Positions 11,552 through 24,081 of a stretch of 64,000 nt of DNA are shown piece by piece (the first letter of the stretch is position 1; every line of letters starts with the position of its first letter). The translations under genes were made by a program, and so were the position numbers. This stretch comes from Nicotiana tabacum (taxonomy: Eukaryota > Streptophyta > Magnoliopsida > Solanales > Solanaceae). The notes below the pieces were generated by a model. That model had not been told where the DNA came from and made no database searches. It was given only the letters and a program-made list of their open reading frames with translations. The DNA lies in NCBI RefSeq assembly GCF_000715075.1, contig NC_134082.1:208081948-208145947 (forward strand), read 5' to 3'.

Positions 11552-12220
11552 AACAGAGTGTTATACCCTTACCCCACCAGACTCGACTATTTAAACCAAT
11601 AATTAGCATAGCAAGCATTTAGTCCTCCAAATAAATGCACAGAACATGTAGGTGTCCGTTTGGGTTTCGGGGAAACCCGATGGACTTTTGGATTAGGCTA
11701 TCTTAATGAGTTATTATGTGGACAACATAACTGACTCGGCTAGGTTTGACCATGATGCATGTACAGTTAAATAGAGTAAGGTTTCTATTGGGGTATTAGA
11801 CAGGTACCCTTGAGCGGACAACTCAAGAGGGAAAGGCACGGAACCATCGACTGCACCGCTGATCGACTGATTTTACCGCAAATACGCCTTTGCCAAATTT
11901 AAAGGGTGATAGTATCGGAAGAGCACAACCACTCATTATAATCGTTGATATGGTATTTGTTTGGCACGAGTGGAATATGATGTTGAAGATGCAGTTTACA
12001 AGAATGAAACAAATTGACATGTATTTCCACAGTCATAAGATAAATAATTGCTCGTGATTACAACAACATTGAAATAAAGCAGTAAAGGAAAGCAGTTAAA
12101 GGAAAGAAAAGACATGAAGAGCCAAGTCAGTTTCGTATTGAAAGAATAAAAGACAGTAAATAAAGAAATTAATGAGATAGTAAAATCACAAGCAACATGC
12201 AATGGTAAAAGCCTAAAGAA
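11552..12220 (-). other. Ogre 5' untranslated leader
   Basis: Between the PBS and ORF1; no coding motif seen. Short ORFs here are AT-rich and unsupported. Confidence 0.6.
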
Positions 12221-12239
12221 TTCCCCAGCAGAGTCGACA
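12221..12239 (-). other. Primer binding site of the Ogre element
   Basis: In element orientation TGTCGACTCTGCTGGGGAA follows directly on the LTR end GTCGACAGCA. It begins TG(T) where a PBS normally begins TGG, and its complement is CCCCAGCAGAGTCG-like, the 3' end of a tRNA. I do not assign the tRNA species. Confidence 0.65.
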
Positions 12240-15200
12240 TGCTGTCGACGCCCCCTTTTCTAATGGGTTGAAATCGGGTATACGACATTGGGAGGAAAAC
12301 TCTATTCCCTTTCGAGAATTGGGTTTATAAGAGCTGAAGAGTCGTCACCTAATGATTATAGTGCATTAGGACACTTTTTAGAAGAGTTTGAGATGAAGAG
12401 ACCAGAGATTAGGGTAAGGGCTAGAAATTATCCCGAGGGGAAGGTGTTAGGCACCCCTTATGATCCACAAGTGTGGTTCCCGACCATGCTACAATTGTGA
12501 CTTTAAGAAGACAAGTACAAAAATAAAGCAAAGGGCTTCACATAGTTTTGCAAACAAGTTTAAGAGTTGAAGAAGTAGAGAGTTTAGAAAAAGTTAGTTT
12601 TAAAAGAAAACTAAAAATTAACAAGTAAAGGGAGAGGAGTCCTAGATTTACCGATAATATGGATCACATCAATGCAATATCCAACAATCACTCATCAGAA
12701 GAGGGGTCACACGTGATATTAGCGCACCGGTCATCATATCCATATTCAGCCCTTCCCACCCCGTTAAGGTATTAAAGCGCGAAAAGTTTTGTTACTTATT
12801 GCATGTTAGTATCCGTCCCAATCCTATCAGTCCCGAAGGCGTTTAGGACTACTAATTCTAAAGAGAAAGGGATTTGAGGCCTTTTGAGAGTTTCAAAGGA
12901 TAAAATACTAAGGCATCAATCAAAAACACATAATGCAATAAAGTGGAAAGAAGATAAGCAAGTAAGACTCACGTAAACCTCCTTAAATCATATAAACCAC
13001 ATAGTTTAGCATGTCTTGCAAGTACTGGTTTGGTCTTAAATTAAATTAAAGAGGTAAGTGGACTAGTTCAACACATATTTTTAGACAGGAAGTCCGCATT
13101 AGACTCACTCGAATGCAGTTGCCAGAGACCGAGCCACTTGATTAACACGTTTTTATCTAAGTGTGGGGTAGAACTAATGATTGCAAAGGAGTTGCAGAAT
13201 AATATAGGTTTCAGAAAAAATTGCAGACTTAATACAAGAAAATGGTTTTAAACGAGTTTCAGAAAACATATTGTTTAAGAAAAAGAGTTGCCGAGTTTTA
13301 ACAAAGAATTTAGTTGCAGACTGACCCAAAGGTTTATCAGAGAAGTATAAAAAAGTAGGTTTAGGATGATTTGGAAAATATTTATCAAAAAGCAGTAAGT
13401 TTCAGAAAACATGCACTGAATTGATTATGAGAAAAATTTAAAGAGTTCAGAAAGCGTGCAGAAATTTGTTTGTTTTGGTAAAAATCGGTACTGTTTTAGA
13501 TAAGTGAGACGGTTCTGGCTTGAAGTTCCTATAGGCATGATCTCTACGAGTTACTGATTTTAATACCTTTTTAAAACGTTAATAGCCTTATAAACATGAT
13601 ATCTATATGATGATTTATTATTAACCTACGGTTTGCCTAACGTCATTATAAATGCAGGAATGCAAATCCCTATAGGCATGGTATCTATATGCATAGTTGC
13701 AGAAATGAGAAAGTTAGATCCTACAGGCATGGTTTCTACTTGTGAAATTTCATAGGTTAACAGTAAAAGTCCTATAAGTATGGTTCTACCCTTTGTGCAT
13801 AAAAGTAAAAAACCCTCCCTTTTCACTAGATCCGAGAGTTTATACAAATTATTACAGACCAAAAAAGTAAGACAGAAATTAAAAATACATCAAAAATTAC
13901 AGTTGCATCCAAGGAACCTAATTCAGACTTAGTATCTAACAATATGAAATTGAACCACTTCCAAGATCCAGATTTCCAAAGCCTTCTCTTATCTAGGGTG
14001 TTTCAGATATCCAAGGAGTTTCAAGAACTCCAGGCAGTGCTTACACCCAAGATATTGATTAGAAAGAGTCATAGTGCAGTGTGGAAGAGCCAACTATCAG
14101 GTGTCCAAGTTCAGAGGGAGCTCATGGATCCCAAAGCAGAAGGCTCACAAGAGAGGGGCAGAACTTAATGTTCTAAGAATGAGTGCAAGTGCAATAGAGG
14201 GGTTAGGGAGTGCCAAGGCAGGCTGGTGGTCATGCCTAGGCACAAAGTAGGCTGGCACACCCCTAACCACCCCTGACCAAGCCTGTTCAGCTAACAAATA
14301 AGAGCACAGACCTATTGAAGGTCAGACTATGGTCTGGACAGTGATTAGGACACTGCTAGACCAAAGTCTCAGGCTCAGAATACACATAAAGGGGAAGGGG
14401 AATGAGGATTGAAAGAGTTTAGGACTCGGGGAGTCCAGTCCATATACATGAACAACAATGTTAAATGTTGTCATGTTTTTCTGAACCATAACTCAACATA
14501 CAAAGGGAATTGGGGAGTGGGAATTTATTTAAACATAGAGAAAACAGTAAGTAAAACTTGCAGAAATTATAGCATCGAAACAGTAAGACAAACAGAGGAG
14601 AGGCTGAAGAATAAACATGTAGTGGATAGGCAGAATTTAAACAAGGAGAGACATACCAGTTGCAGAGAAAGTAAACAAAGAAACAGCAGTATTCTTTAGC
14701 CAAAACCACAATCAGAGAAGGAAGTTTGAACTTGTGAGTTCAGAGAATTTGAAGGCTTAAGAAATTTTAGATGTATTTGAGACAAGAAGTAGTGACTTAT
14801 GTTGTGTGTCTATTTTTGTTTTGAAAGAGAAGAGTATAGGTATTTATAGTTTTGAAAACGAGTAGAGAGTAAGGTAATAAGTACAATTTTAACACAAATA
14901 TGGGCATGATCACAATCAAAATCAATTAACACAATACTTCCCTTTAGTCAAGGGATTCTTATTCAAACTGATACTAACAGGATCCAAATAAGGAAAGAAA
15001 AATCAATCTGTGAACAGAATGGCTATTACCATAAAAGAAACAGTAAAATCATACAGTAGGCAATTAAGTCTAAGTATATGATTGTAATTATTTTTAGAAA
15101 GATTCAGTAAGGCCAAACAAGAAAAGAGAATCAATTAACCCTTGACAGGCTAGTAAAAATCAGAATCTCACGGAAGGAAAAGTTTTGAAATCAATTACGA

Positions 15201-16915
15201 GTTTGAAAATCAATTGCATAAGGGACTCAGTATATAATGAATGCACAAGTAGCAGACATGTGAGGCCAAGCTATGGCAAAAGAAACAGCATACAGCAATA
15301 GCATAGAGCAAACATTCGAAACATGATAGTTAGGTCTCAGTGGCTTAGTAATAGAGAAAAGGGTCAAGAGCGTGCAAAGAGCCGAGTGAAAACCATAGTC
15401 GAGTTTGACAGATAGCAGGAACTCGGAACAAAAAGAAATCACATAAAGGAAAAGAGATGTTGAAGCAAAAGAATCAAATTGAGCTATTTTAAACAGACGA
15501 TTTGCACAAACAAACTCAAAGGACTTGAATAGGCCCCAAAGAACTAGGGTTTTCGAAATCAGTCGAGTTTAGAGGAGATAAGCAGATAAACACACCAACA
15601 GTCTCAGAATCTCAAATAAACCCTAAAAATTAGGGTTTTCACCACTTAAGCAGTAAATCAAACGAACACTAACATGTAGACTCAGAAACTCAAGCAAATC
15701 TCGAAAATTAGGGTTTTCAATACCAACTAGACCTAGAGATGCTAAGCAGATGAATCGAACAAAGCATTAATAGACAGACACAGAAACCCTAATATAAAAT
15801 CAAAGGGTTTTGAAAAGGAAATTTGGGGAAAATGCTATAAACTTCACATATAGCATAGATCTAGCACAGATCTAAACGAATAAATGAAAAAGAACCTTGA
15901 ATAGGCTAGGATTTCTGAGAACCCTAAAGGACGAGAAAGGCTTGGAAAATACAAGATCAGATCTGAGTCGATAAGGTCGGAACCAGGCTCAGGAGGCTAA
16001 GATATGTCGGAGCACGGCCGGAGATGGTTGAAAACCTTGAATTGACGAAGGTCTGGGTGAAGATCCTTGAAGACTGGCTTGAATCTTCAGGCATCAGGCA
16101 TGTGGGAGCAGTAGGAGGTGCGTATAGGTCGTCCATGGCAAGAGCAGCCATGGATTCTGGTGGATTTCAGGTCGAAGAGGGGTAGGCGGCGATTAGGATT
16201 TTGAGAGCATTTAAGAGAAGAGAGGAATTAGAGGCGGTGTATCTGAAAGAATGGGGTAGGTTTAGGGGTCGTTTGAAATTAAAAAGGAAAGGGGCAACGG
16301 GGGTCGTTGATCTAAATGATCAACAACCGAGATTGAAAGGGGTTATGGGCTGGGTCGGTTGCTAGGTCGGGTTAAAGGCAATTGGGCTGGGTAGTTTGGG
16401 CTCGAATTTGGGTTAATTAGGGATGCCAAATTGGCTGAAATTGAAAGCAATTGAGGCTAGATTGTAAATAGCCACTTTTCCCATTTTGTCTTTTATAAAA
16501 ATAGCAATAACGATTTTAAAATAAATTAAAAGTACTTGGTAAACAAATATTATGTAAATATTAATTTAAAAATACTGGGGTTAATTTTATAATTATAAAA
16601 TGCTATCAATTACAAAATAGGCTATAATTGTAATTATATGCAATTTAGCTTTAAAAATGTCAAATAAATTTGTAAAAATATGCAAAAATCACCTTATTAT
16701 ATTTTGGCATAAATGTGAGGATAAAATAAGTTATTCACCAAAATTATAATTTTGGGAATAATTATTGAATTTTATGGTATAAAAATAGGCAATAACTTGG
16801 TTTAAAAGTCATTAAAAAATGCCAAACTCTTGGGTGTGCTTATATATGCACATATATGCTATTTTGAAAGTATTTTGGGTATAAAAAATACATAGAAAAA
16901 AATTGGGTATCAACA
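12240..16915 (-). repeat. 5' LTR of the Ogre element, 4,676 bp
   Basis: The outer end (16,915) is fixed by the match with the 3' LTR; the inner end (12,240) is inferred from the CA terminus followed at once by the PBS. A conserved-looking block at 12,250-12,470 includes GGTGTTAGGCACCCCTTATG. No gene is supported inside; ORFs of up to about 100 codons are unsupported. LTRs above 4 kb are typical of Ogre elements. Confidence 0.8.
13520..13790. repeat. Diverged short repeats within the Ogre 5' LTR
   Basis: Five related phrases follow CCTATAGGCATGRTNTCTA (about 13,527, 13,587, 13,669, 13,722, 13,771), spaced 50-80 bp apart with variable spacers. Confidence 0.7.
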
Positions 16916-18177
16916 GAGTCTATACATACCAAGAACATCAAAATCGAACCTCAAATGGCCCCTCAAATTCCCAATTCAACTCTCCAATTTTTCTTCAAGT
17001 TTTCATCCCAATTTCCCAAATTAAATGATAAAAGTTAAGACAAAATCATGGTATTACACTAAATTTGGGTGAAGAACACTTACCCCAATCCATTCTCTGA
17101 AAATCCCCTCCAAAATAGCCTTCTCCCGAGCTCTATAGCTCCAAAAATGCAAAATGGCTGAAATCCTCGAAATGGAGTACTTTATAAAGTTGCCCAGGCC
17201 TCCTCTTTCGCGAACGTGGGACGACCATCGCGTTCGCGATGAAGAAAAATATTGGCTCCCAAAATGCTCTACGCGTTCGCAACACAAGCCACGCGAACGC
17301 GATACCTACTGGGGGACATAACTACGCGAACGCGACATCCTGACCGCGAACGCGAAGAACACAACATCACAACATCGCGAACGCGACACCCAAAGAGTGA
17401 ACGCGAAGAAAGAATTCAACGCTTCAAAGAACACCCTTCGCGAACGTGAGTCCCTGATCGCGAATGCGAAGAACAAATCGTCTACAACACAACCAGCAAA
17501 AACTGCCAAGTCCAAAGTCCAAAAATTGATCCGTTTACCACCCGAAACTCACCCGAGGCCTTCGGGACCTCAACCAAACATGCCAACATATTCCATAACC
17601 TCATTAAAACTTGTTCCAACCTTCAGAATGCTCAAAACAACATCAAAACACCAAAATCACATCGGATTCAAGCCTAAGAATTCCAAAAACTTCCAAATTT
17701 TGCTTTCGATCAAAAAGTCTATCAAACTACGTCCGAATGACCTGATTTTTTTCACACTCATCTCAAATAACACAACGGACCTACTACAATTTCCGGAATT
17801 CTATTCCGACCCCTATATGAAAATCTCACCTATCAACCAGAAAACGCCAAAATTCCTATTTCGCCAATTCAATCCTAAACCTTCCACGGACCTCCAAAAT
17901 ACATTCCGATCATGCTCCTAAGTCCCAAATAACCTAAAGGAGTTAACCAAGTCATAAAAATTCCTATCCGAGATCATATACTAACAAGTCAAAACTTGGT
18001 CAAACCTTTCAAATTTTAAGCTTCAAACTGAGAACTGTTCTTCAAAATTCATTCTGATTACCCTGAAAACTAAAACCGATGATTTACATAGGCCATAATA
18101 CATCACACGGGGCTATTCATGCCCATGAACTAGCAAGCGAAGTGCAAAAGTTCAAAACGACCGGTCGAGTCATTACA
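16916..18177 (-). repeat. Tekay/Del-like gypsy LTR fragment, interrupted by the Ogre
   Basis: On the minus strand this starts TGTAATGACTCGACCGGTCG at 18,177 and follows the LTRs at 25,834 and 33,076 closely (CCCCGTGTGATGTATTATG, GGGACTTAGGAGCATGATCGG). It stops exactly at the Ogre terminus, at the point equivalent to about 27,045 in the other LTR, so the rest lies beyond the left edge. Its position inside LINE ORF2 shows this is the outer 5' end of a minus-strand element or a solo LTR. The middle (17,205-17,490) carries CGCGAACGCG-type palindromes in place of the CGCAGAAGCGG type of the other copies. Plus-strand ORFs here (for example 17,397-17,921) are antisense noise. Confidence 0.85.
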
Positions 18178-18185
18178 TTATTACA

Positions 18186-19331
18186 CACCAAGCATTTGAT
18201 ACAATATTTTTAAAATCTGGGTGCCTACACCAAAAAGGTTCTAGCCGGAATGGTTTTGGGTATTAGGGGATTTGTTTAGGAATGGGATTAACAAGTAAAG
18301 AATTGTGGTCCGAGTGAGTTTTTGGGAGGTGAGTAATAGAAGCATTTGTAAAGGTTTGTATCCATTGGTCATTACCAAAAACTTTATCAAGACGTTCCAT
18401 AGTAAGGCTATTATTAGAGAATCTATGGTTGTACCAAGTGTATTTGCAACCTTTGTAACCAAGATCAATTAAATTACAGTAATTTAAACTAGACCAAAGT
18501 TGGGCAGCCCTTTTACGGTTTAATGACCTACCTTATAATTTCTCATTAGCTTTAAACATATAGTTAAAATTACCCCCAACTAACCAAGGCCCTTTATAAT
18601 TATCCGAAATATTTTCAATATTCTTTTCATATTTGGTATCTAACAACAGAATTTATGCTAGCATAGATTGAAGAAAATAACCAAGTAAGTCTAATGGGGC
18701 ATACCTCAATGGTAGCATGTATTTCATAGTTTTTATGGATAAAGTTAGGAACATTCACTTTAGCATGATTGTAGAGAATAACCATACCAACTGCTTGGTC
18801 TTCTGCTGGTATCTCGATCATCTTAGAAAACCCAAACTCGTTCAAAAGAGTGACATATTTATGCATTCTAGTTTCAAGAAGTGTAACCATGCATGGCCTG
18901 TGTTGACCCATAAGCTCCCTAAAATTCCTCCTAAAGTCATCATTATTTTCACCCCTAATGTTCCAAATAATAAAGTTTGTTGCACTCAACATGTTAACAT
19001 TTTGTGTTGGTGGGTGATCATTTTCCATCATTCTCCTCGGAGGAGTTGAGTTCCTCCTTAGAGATGTGACCGGGATAATTGCCTTGTTGCACATAGTTGG
19101 ATCTTGTGGGGGACGAATATCTATTGCACAGTTGTAGAGGTTTCGAGGACATACTAGAATGTGCCTCTTCTCTTGAGTTTCCTTGAAGAAAAAGACTGTT
19201 ACCTCATTTAGGTTTGACAATTCAACCACTGATTCTCCTACTAAGTCTATTTGTTCGATCATTTCCTCTTCTACTGGATTGCCTACGTTTGGTACCATTG
19301 AAGGATTTTGGTTCATGTCCTCCATTGGCAC
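18186..19331 (-). pseudogene. LINE ORF2, N-terminal endonuclease domain
   Basis: The minus-strand frame at 19,331-18,627 contains NFIIWNIRGENNDDF and CMVTLLETRMHKY, the start of the exonuclease-endonuclease-phosphatase fold that nicks target DNA in L1 elements. After a frameshift near 18,630 the domain continues with KGPWLVGGNFNYMF, DLGYKGCKYTWYNHR and MERLDKVFGNDQW, then PFWCRHPDFKNIVSNAW, and is cut at about 18,186. A TAA lies between the first two of these (KL*GRSL). The stretch before NFII is low-complexity, probably ORF1 tail and inter-ORF sequence. RT is missing, so the copy cannot retrotranspose. Confidence 0.8.
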
Positions 19332-19896
19332 TGGTATGATTCTGTGGTTGCAACTGAGGTTGTGGGATCTCTCATTGCATCAAGATTGGGTTGACTGTAG
19401 TCAGAACTTTTGGTGGAAGAAAGGGAATATCCAAACCCAGGTTTTGGGGTAGTATGGGAATGGGATTGAAGTGAGGAGGTAGGTTCCATTGAGCTCTCAT
19501 TTTCTAAACTAGGTTGGGGTTCATTGATGGTTCTAGGGGTTGGAGAATGTTATTCACCCACATATGACATGTTGTTGCTTATGGCTAGGTGTAATCCTTC
19601 GGCCACTAGTTGGGTTAAGTAACGTGAGTTTTGGATTAGGATCACACTTTTCTGGCTATTGATTGTGGCATTGAACATGAGGCCCATCCACATTAACCCT
19701 AGTTCTATTCAGGATAGTGGGTAATGATCTTCGGGCATAGAAGGCCAAGCATAGATTATTGAAGGGTTTTGATGAGGGTTTTGAAGTTGTTGAGGAAGTG
19801 GGGGAAAGTTTGTCATGTTCAAGGGACAATGGCGATAGAGGATTTAGAGGAGGCGATATCTTCTTCGGTTGTTTAGTGGGATTTTTGGCATTGTTA

Positions 19897-21008
19897 TGTC
19901 ACAATCCAAACTGATGGCTACGACGGTGCTCGAGTCCTACATGTCGAACACCCTTGAGCATGCGTCTAAGATATAAACATGAATAACATTTGATAAATTA
20001 TAAGAATAACATACGTGAGGGAAACTTGCCCAAAAGACATATATACATATACGTGCAAAATACGTAGGGCGAGCCGACAAGGCTGCTATAGACAACTATA
20101 TATCCAAAATTGGAAGCCGGCAAGGCCACATACTATCCAACTATACATACTGTTTACAGACCTGTAACAGAATTTACAATTGTACAAGGAAGGGACTAGG
20201 CCACATCATACCCATATATGTATACACGCATATCGTACCAAAATTAAAACCAGTTCTGGATCAAATGGAGCACGCCAACTCTCGCTGATCAAGGATCCTA
20301 AGGAGGGGGACCATCAGCTTGTCTACCTGCACCTGCGGGCATGAAATGCAGACCCCGAAAAATAGGGCGTCAGTACGAATAATGTACTGATTATGTAAGT
20401 CATAAAAATCAGTACATAAAAGACGTAGATGAAACATAGAATAAAGAATTCCACCTGTAAGTCTAAATAACTTTGTAAATTCTGAAATATTTATAATGTC
20501 ACGCACGTGCGTATAAATGTCGTGTCATGCATAGGTATAGGTGTTCATAACATCATCAAGCCTCTGAGGGTATCCCATCATATCATCTCGGCCACTGTGG
20601 GCAAAATCATCAACATATACCAGCTGATCAGGTGGTGGTGCGTATATAATGTCGTAACCTTTTCCCATATCCCATATATATATATATATTAACATATATA
20701 CGCGTATATAATGTCATCCAATGCATGAGAAATACGTCAATAAAATCTTTCGGAGTGTCATAAGACCATTATGCCTTTGATTAATATCATGAAATAAACA
20801 TTATCAACTTACGTATTTTCTAAGAAACATGACAAACGATAAAATAATAAGACTTATAGGAAAATAAGAATATACGTATCTCTAGCATTTCTACAAATAG
20901 AGTAATTTATGGAAGTTGTGCATTTGCTCGTTTCGTTTGTGTCGTATAGATCATGCCAAAAAGAAAGAAGGAATAGCCTTAACATACCTGAGTCGATTCT
21001 CTTGACAA
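19897..21008. repeat. First repeat unit of the LTR-doublet element
   Basis: Aligns with about 21,119-22,222. It contains a (TA)n stretch near 20,680 and short plus and minus ORFs that are not conserved between the two copies. Confidence 0.75.
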
Positions 21009-21118
21009 AAGTTTTTGTAGTAAGCAACGTTATTGTGTCAAGCATTTCATACGAATTGTTTCCTATTCCGATCTCGCTATTACGTGTTTCGTCATGGTTG
21101 GCGTGTGTTAGAGGGATG

Positions 21119-22222
21119 GCCGCGGGCGCGCCCAAGTCCTACATGTGGAACACCCTTGAGCATGCGTCTAAGATATAAATATGAATAATATCTGTTGAAT
21201 TATGAGAATAACATACGTGAGGGAAACCTGCCCAAAAGACATATGGACATATACGTGTGGAATACGTAGGGAAAACCGACAAGGATGCTATAGACAACTA
21301 TATATCTAAAACTAGAAGCCGGCAAGGCCACATACTATCCAACTATACATATTGTCTACATACCTATAACAGAATATACAATTGTACAAGGATGGGACTG
21401 GGCCACGTCATACCCATAGATGTATATAAGCATATCGTACCAAAATCAAAAGCAGCTCCGGATCAAATGGAGCACGCCAACTCTCGCTGGTCAAGGATCC
21501 TAAGTAGGGGGACCGTCATTTTGTCTACCTACACCTGCAGCCATGAAACGCAGGCCCCAGAAAATAGGGCGTCAGTACGAATAATATACTAAGTATGTAA
21601 GGCATAAAAATCAGTACATAAAAGACATAGATGAAACATGGAATAAAGAATTCCACCTGTAAGTCTAAATAACTTTGGAAATCTTGAAACATTTATAATG
21701 TCATGCACATGCGTATAAATGTCATGTCATGCATAGGTATAGGTGTACATAATATCATCAAGCCTCTGAGGGCATCCCATCATATCATCTCAGCCACTGT
21801 AGGCGAAATCATCAACATATACCAACTGATCAGGTGGTGATGTATTTATAACACCGCAACCTTTTTCCATATCCCATATATATATATACGCGTCTATAAT
21901 GTCATCTGGTCATGGGTCAATGTAAATGAATGCATTGAATAATAAGTACGTCAAAAAAATCTTCTGGAGTGTCATTAGACCATTATGCCTTTGATTAATA
22001 TCATGAAATAAACTTTATAAACTTATCTATTTTTTGCGTCCCATGAACAAACAATAGAATAATAAGACTTATGGGAAAATAAGAATATACGCATCTCTAG
22101 CATTTCTATGTATAAAGTAATTTATGAAAATTGTGTACTTGCTCGTTTCATTTGTGTCGTATAGATAATGCCAAAAAGAAAGAAGAAATAGCTTTAACAT
22201 ACCTGAGTCGATTCTCTTGACA
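21119..22222. repeat. Second repeat unit of the LTR-doublet element
   Basis: Direct copy of 19,897-21,008; its start is GC-rich and differs from the first copy (GGCCGCGGGCGCGCCC). Confidence 0.7.
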
Positions 22223-22233
22223 ATGACATGTTA

Positions 22234-23209
22234 GTACCGTTATTATCGTTTAAATTAGAAGAGTTTGGGGAGTAAGAAATGATTGCATCTATGTGCATGC
22301 AATTAGAGTGAGTTAACATGGGAGATATTTTAATAGATTTTGCATGCATGGACTTAGCCACGTGTTTATGGCTTTCAGCCATTTGGCTTGTGTTCAGAGG
22401 GTCTTTTGACAGGTGTAGATTAATATTAGAAGTGTTATCTCTAATAAAGGAAGAAATAAGGAAACTGTTATTGTGAGAAGTAATTAGGTTATTTATGAGG
22501 TGGCCTAATTGATTTTCCATAGTAGTAGAATTAGTAGAAAGATTAGCGTGCATGCATGGAGATTTACTTATGACACTAGGGACCTCATAATTAGACGTGT
22601 CGTTATCCCCAATATTGTCATGCATGCAATTTTTATTATCTAATATTGAATTATTTTTTTTCTATTTTTTGGAGAATAATTCCATCATAAAATTCAGTAG
22701 GTAGGTGACGGAGACGAAGCCATACATCAGTGAGAGTTTGTTTTGCTTCCGTTACCCAAAGTTTGGCTCCGATCTTTGACATTGAGACATAATGTAGAGC
22801 CGATATCATACTTTCCTCTTTCTGAAATTTTGCTATGTAATAATCCGTCCCTAAATCAATTAGGGGAAAGTTTTCTTTCACTTTCTACAGTTCTGGACTT
22901 TTATTTTTTCAATATTTGATGGAGAATTCTATGGTATATATATGCGATTTCGATCTTCTTGAGACAAAGTGACCCTTTTTTTAGTAGTCAATTCTTTCAT
23001 TTGAGTGCATATTGCATTAGGGATTGATACACTTTCAAGTATGGAGGAGGTAGCATCAATGTTAATATCAATACCTTCCTCTCCCCTTAGTAATGTATCT
23101 TTGAACGTAAGATGGGGATTACCAGGGGTTGAGCATATTTTTATTTTTCAATATCTGGAGGCTTTTAGGGGATTGTAGGCATCTCCATTTTAGTGTCTGA
23201 GGTAGACAT
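22234..23209 (-). pseudogene. LINE ORF1 remnant (DUF4283-like)
   Basis: A plausible start ATG is at 23,209-23,207 (MSTSDTKMEMP). After stops and shifts the frame reads TKKRVTLSQEDRNRIYIP, then FPLIDLGTDYYIAKFQKEE and ALHYVSMSKIGAKLWVTEA, and WLRLRHLPTEFYDGIILQKI (22,881-22,651), the order of the DUF4283 RNA-binding region of plant L1 ORF1. It then runs through an A/T slippage tract near 22,655 into an Asn/Ser-rich stretch (22,625-22,234), interrupted by the doublet insertion. No zinc knuckle was found. Confidence 0.75.
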
Positions 23210-23300
23210 TCAGGTAGCGGGCAAGGTATATTAGGTGATAATGTGATAGAGGTTTTCTAGATAGAAGCTGGAGTTTCTCTCTCTGTTATTGAAGTTCACC

Positions 23301-24081
23301 TCTCTTTAGATTTTATTTTTAGCTATTAAGCTATTGTAAGTTCATATCAACTTCTATTTGATTAAATATATATTTATTCCCAAAAAAATAAATTCCTAGA
23401 GCCTTTAAAATACAGCCTTACAGGAGCTTCGTCGCCTCTAATTTCTACAAACTGTCTAATATTTCCTTTACAATAATTAAATAAAATCGTCAACATGAGA
23501 AAAAATCAAGAAAAAAATCAAATCCCTCTTTCCAAAAGTATTTGATATTTACTTCTCTTCTATTTTTATCATATAACTAGAAGTAAATCATTAAAACTTA
23601 TACTAAATGAAGTAAACAAAAAAAAAACTCTGCTAGTAGTTCGAACATGGAAGCAGTTATGCTGCAGGTGTTATAATTTTTACGTCCCTTTTGTACCTCC
23701 GTCTCTAATCCTTCTAACCTCCTCTTAGAGCAACCAATGGCAGAACCGTACTAATATTAATATAATATCTTATCAATTTCATTGAATGCATTTTGAAATT
23801 TTAGATCTGTATCATATCCATACAAACAATCAGTAGATGTACTATAACTAGTTCATTTCAAATTCAAGCTGAAATTATAAAATTGGATGTCGTTGGGCTA
23901 AAATTGCTTTGATTAACTTAAGGTGGATACTTGCTCCCTAGTCCATTTTATGAATTTTAAAGCACGTAGTAGTTATGGTAAATGTCAAAATTTTGCCATA
24001 AGTCTTGATGAATAGCTAGAATTTTTTAGCATTGTGGCTGAAAACTCTGGTGATCGTCCTAATATTGGGTGCTTCAAAATT
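23301..24081. other. AT-rich spacer between LINE and copia nest
   Basis: No gene or repeat boundary supported. Before the copia insertion this was contiguous with 49,289, so it is the original far-upstream region of the host gene. Confidence 0.5.

Larger units (their letters stand above)
1..16915 (-). mobile_element. Ogre/Tat-lineage Ty3/gypsy retrotransposon, truncated by window edge
   Basis: This is a very large LTR retrotransposon read on the minus strand. Seen: about 700 bp at 1-695 repeat 16,206-16,915; both copies end (plus view) in GGGTATCAACA, so the LTR starts TGTTGATACCC in element orientation. A PBS abuts the inner end of the right LTR and a purine tract abuts the left LTR. Coding order is ORF1, gag, protease, G-patch, RT, RNase H, second RNase H, integrase. 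Known of the family: an extra ORF upstream of gag, very long LTRs, a second RNase H and an intron between protease and RT are hallmarks of Ogre elements. Inferred full length is near 20.9 kb (11.5 kb internal plus two 4.68-kb LTRs). It sits inside a Tekay/Del-like LTR, the flank at 16,916-16,920 being GAGTC; the matching TSD lies outside the window. The copy is decayed. Confidence 0.92.
19897..22228. mobile_element. LTR-doublet element inside the LINE, TSD TGTTA
   Basis: The insertion begins TGTCACAATCC and ends CAATGACA, so the outer five bases (TGTCA/TGACA) are an inverted pair. It is flanked by perfect 5-bp repeats TGTTA at 19,892-19,896 and 22,229-22,233. It consists almost wholly of two direct copies of about 1.1 kb (19,897-21,008 and about 21,119-22,222) separated by about 110 bp. 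The copies share GAACACCCTTGAGCATGCGTC, GAAGCCGGCAAGGCCACA and CATACCTGAGTCGATTCTC with many point differences. No coding region is seen. It may be a short LTR element with a tiny interior or the product of recombination that removed the interior. Confidence 0.75.
18183..23300 (-). mobile_element. Plant L1-type LINE, degenerate and interrupted
   Basis: ORF1 remnants (23,209-22,234) and the endonuclease part of ORF2 (about 19,050-18,186) lie on the minus strand in the order expected for a plant L1. An LTR-doublet insertion at 19,897-22,228 separates them. The element is cut after the endonuclease by the Tekay-like LTR at 18,177; no RT domain is in view. The 5' end is approximate and no TSD could be found. 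Confidence 0.8.

Noticed and set aside
17397..17921. 174-codon plus-strand ORF
   Set aside because: Lies antisense in the Tekay-like LTR; composition follows the CGCGAACGCG words.
23283..23395. Sequence ending in TTCCCAAAAAAATAAA that looks like a plus-strand LINE tail
   Set aside because: Too short and without a coding part; it may instead be the 5' edge of the minus-strand LINE.
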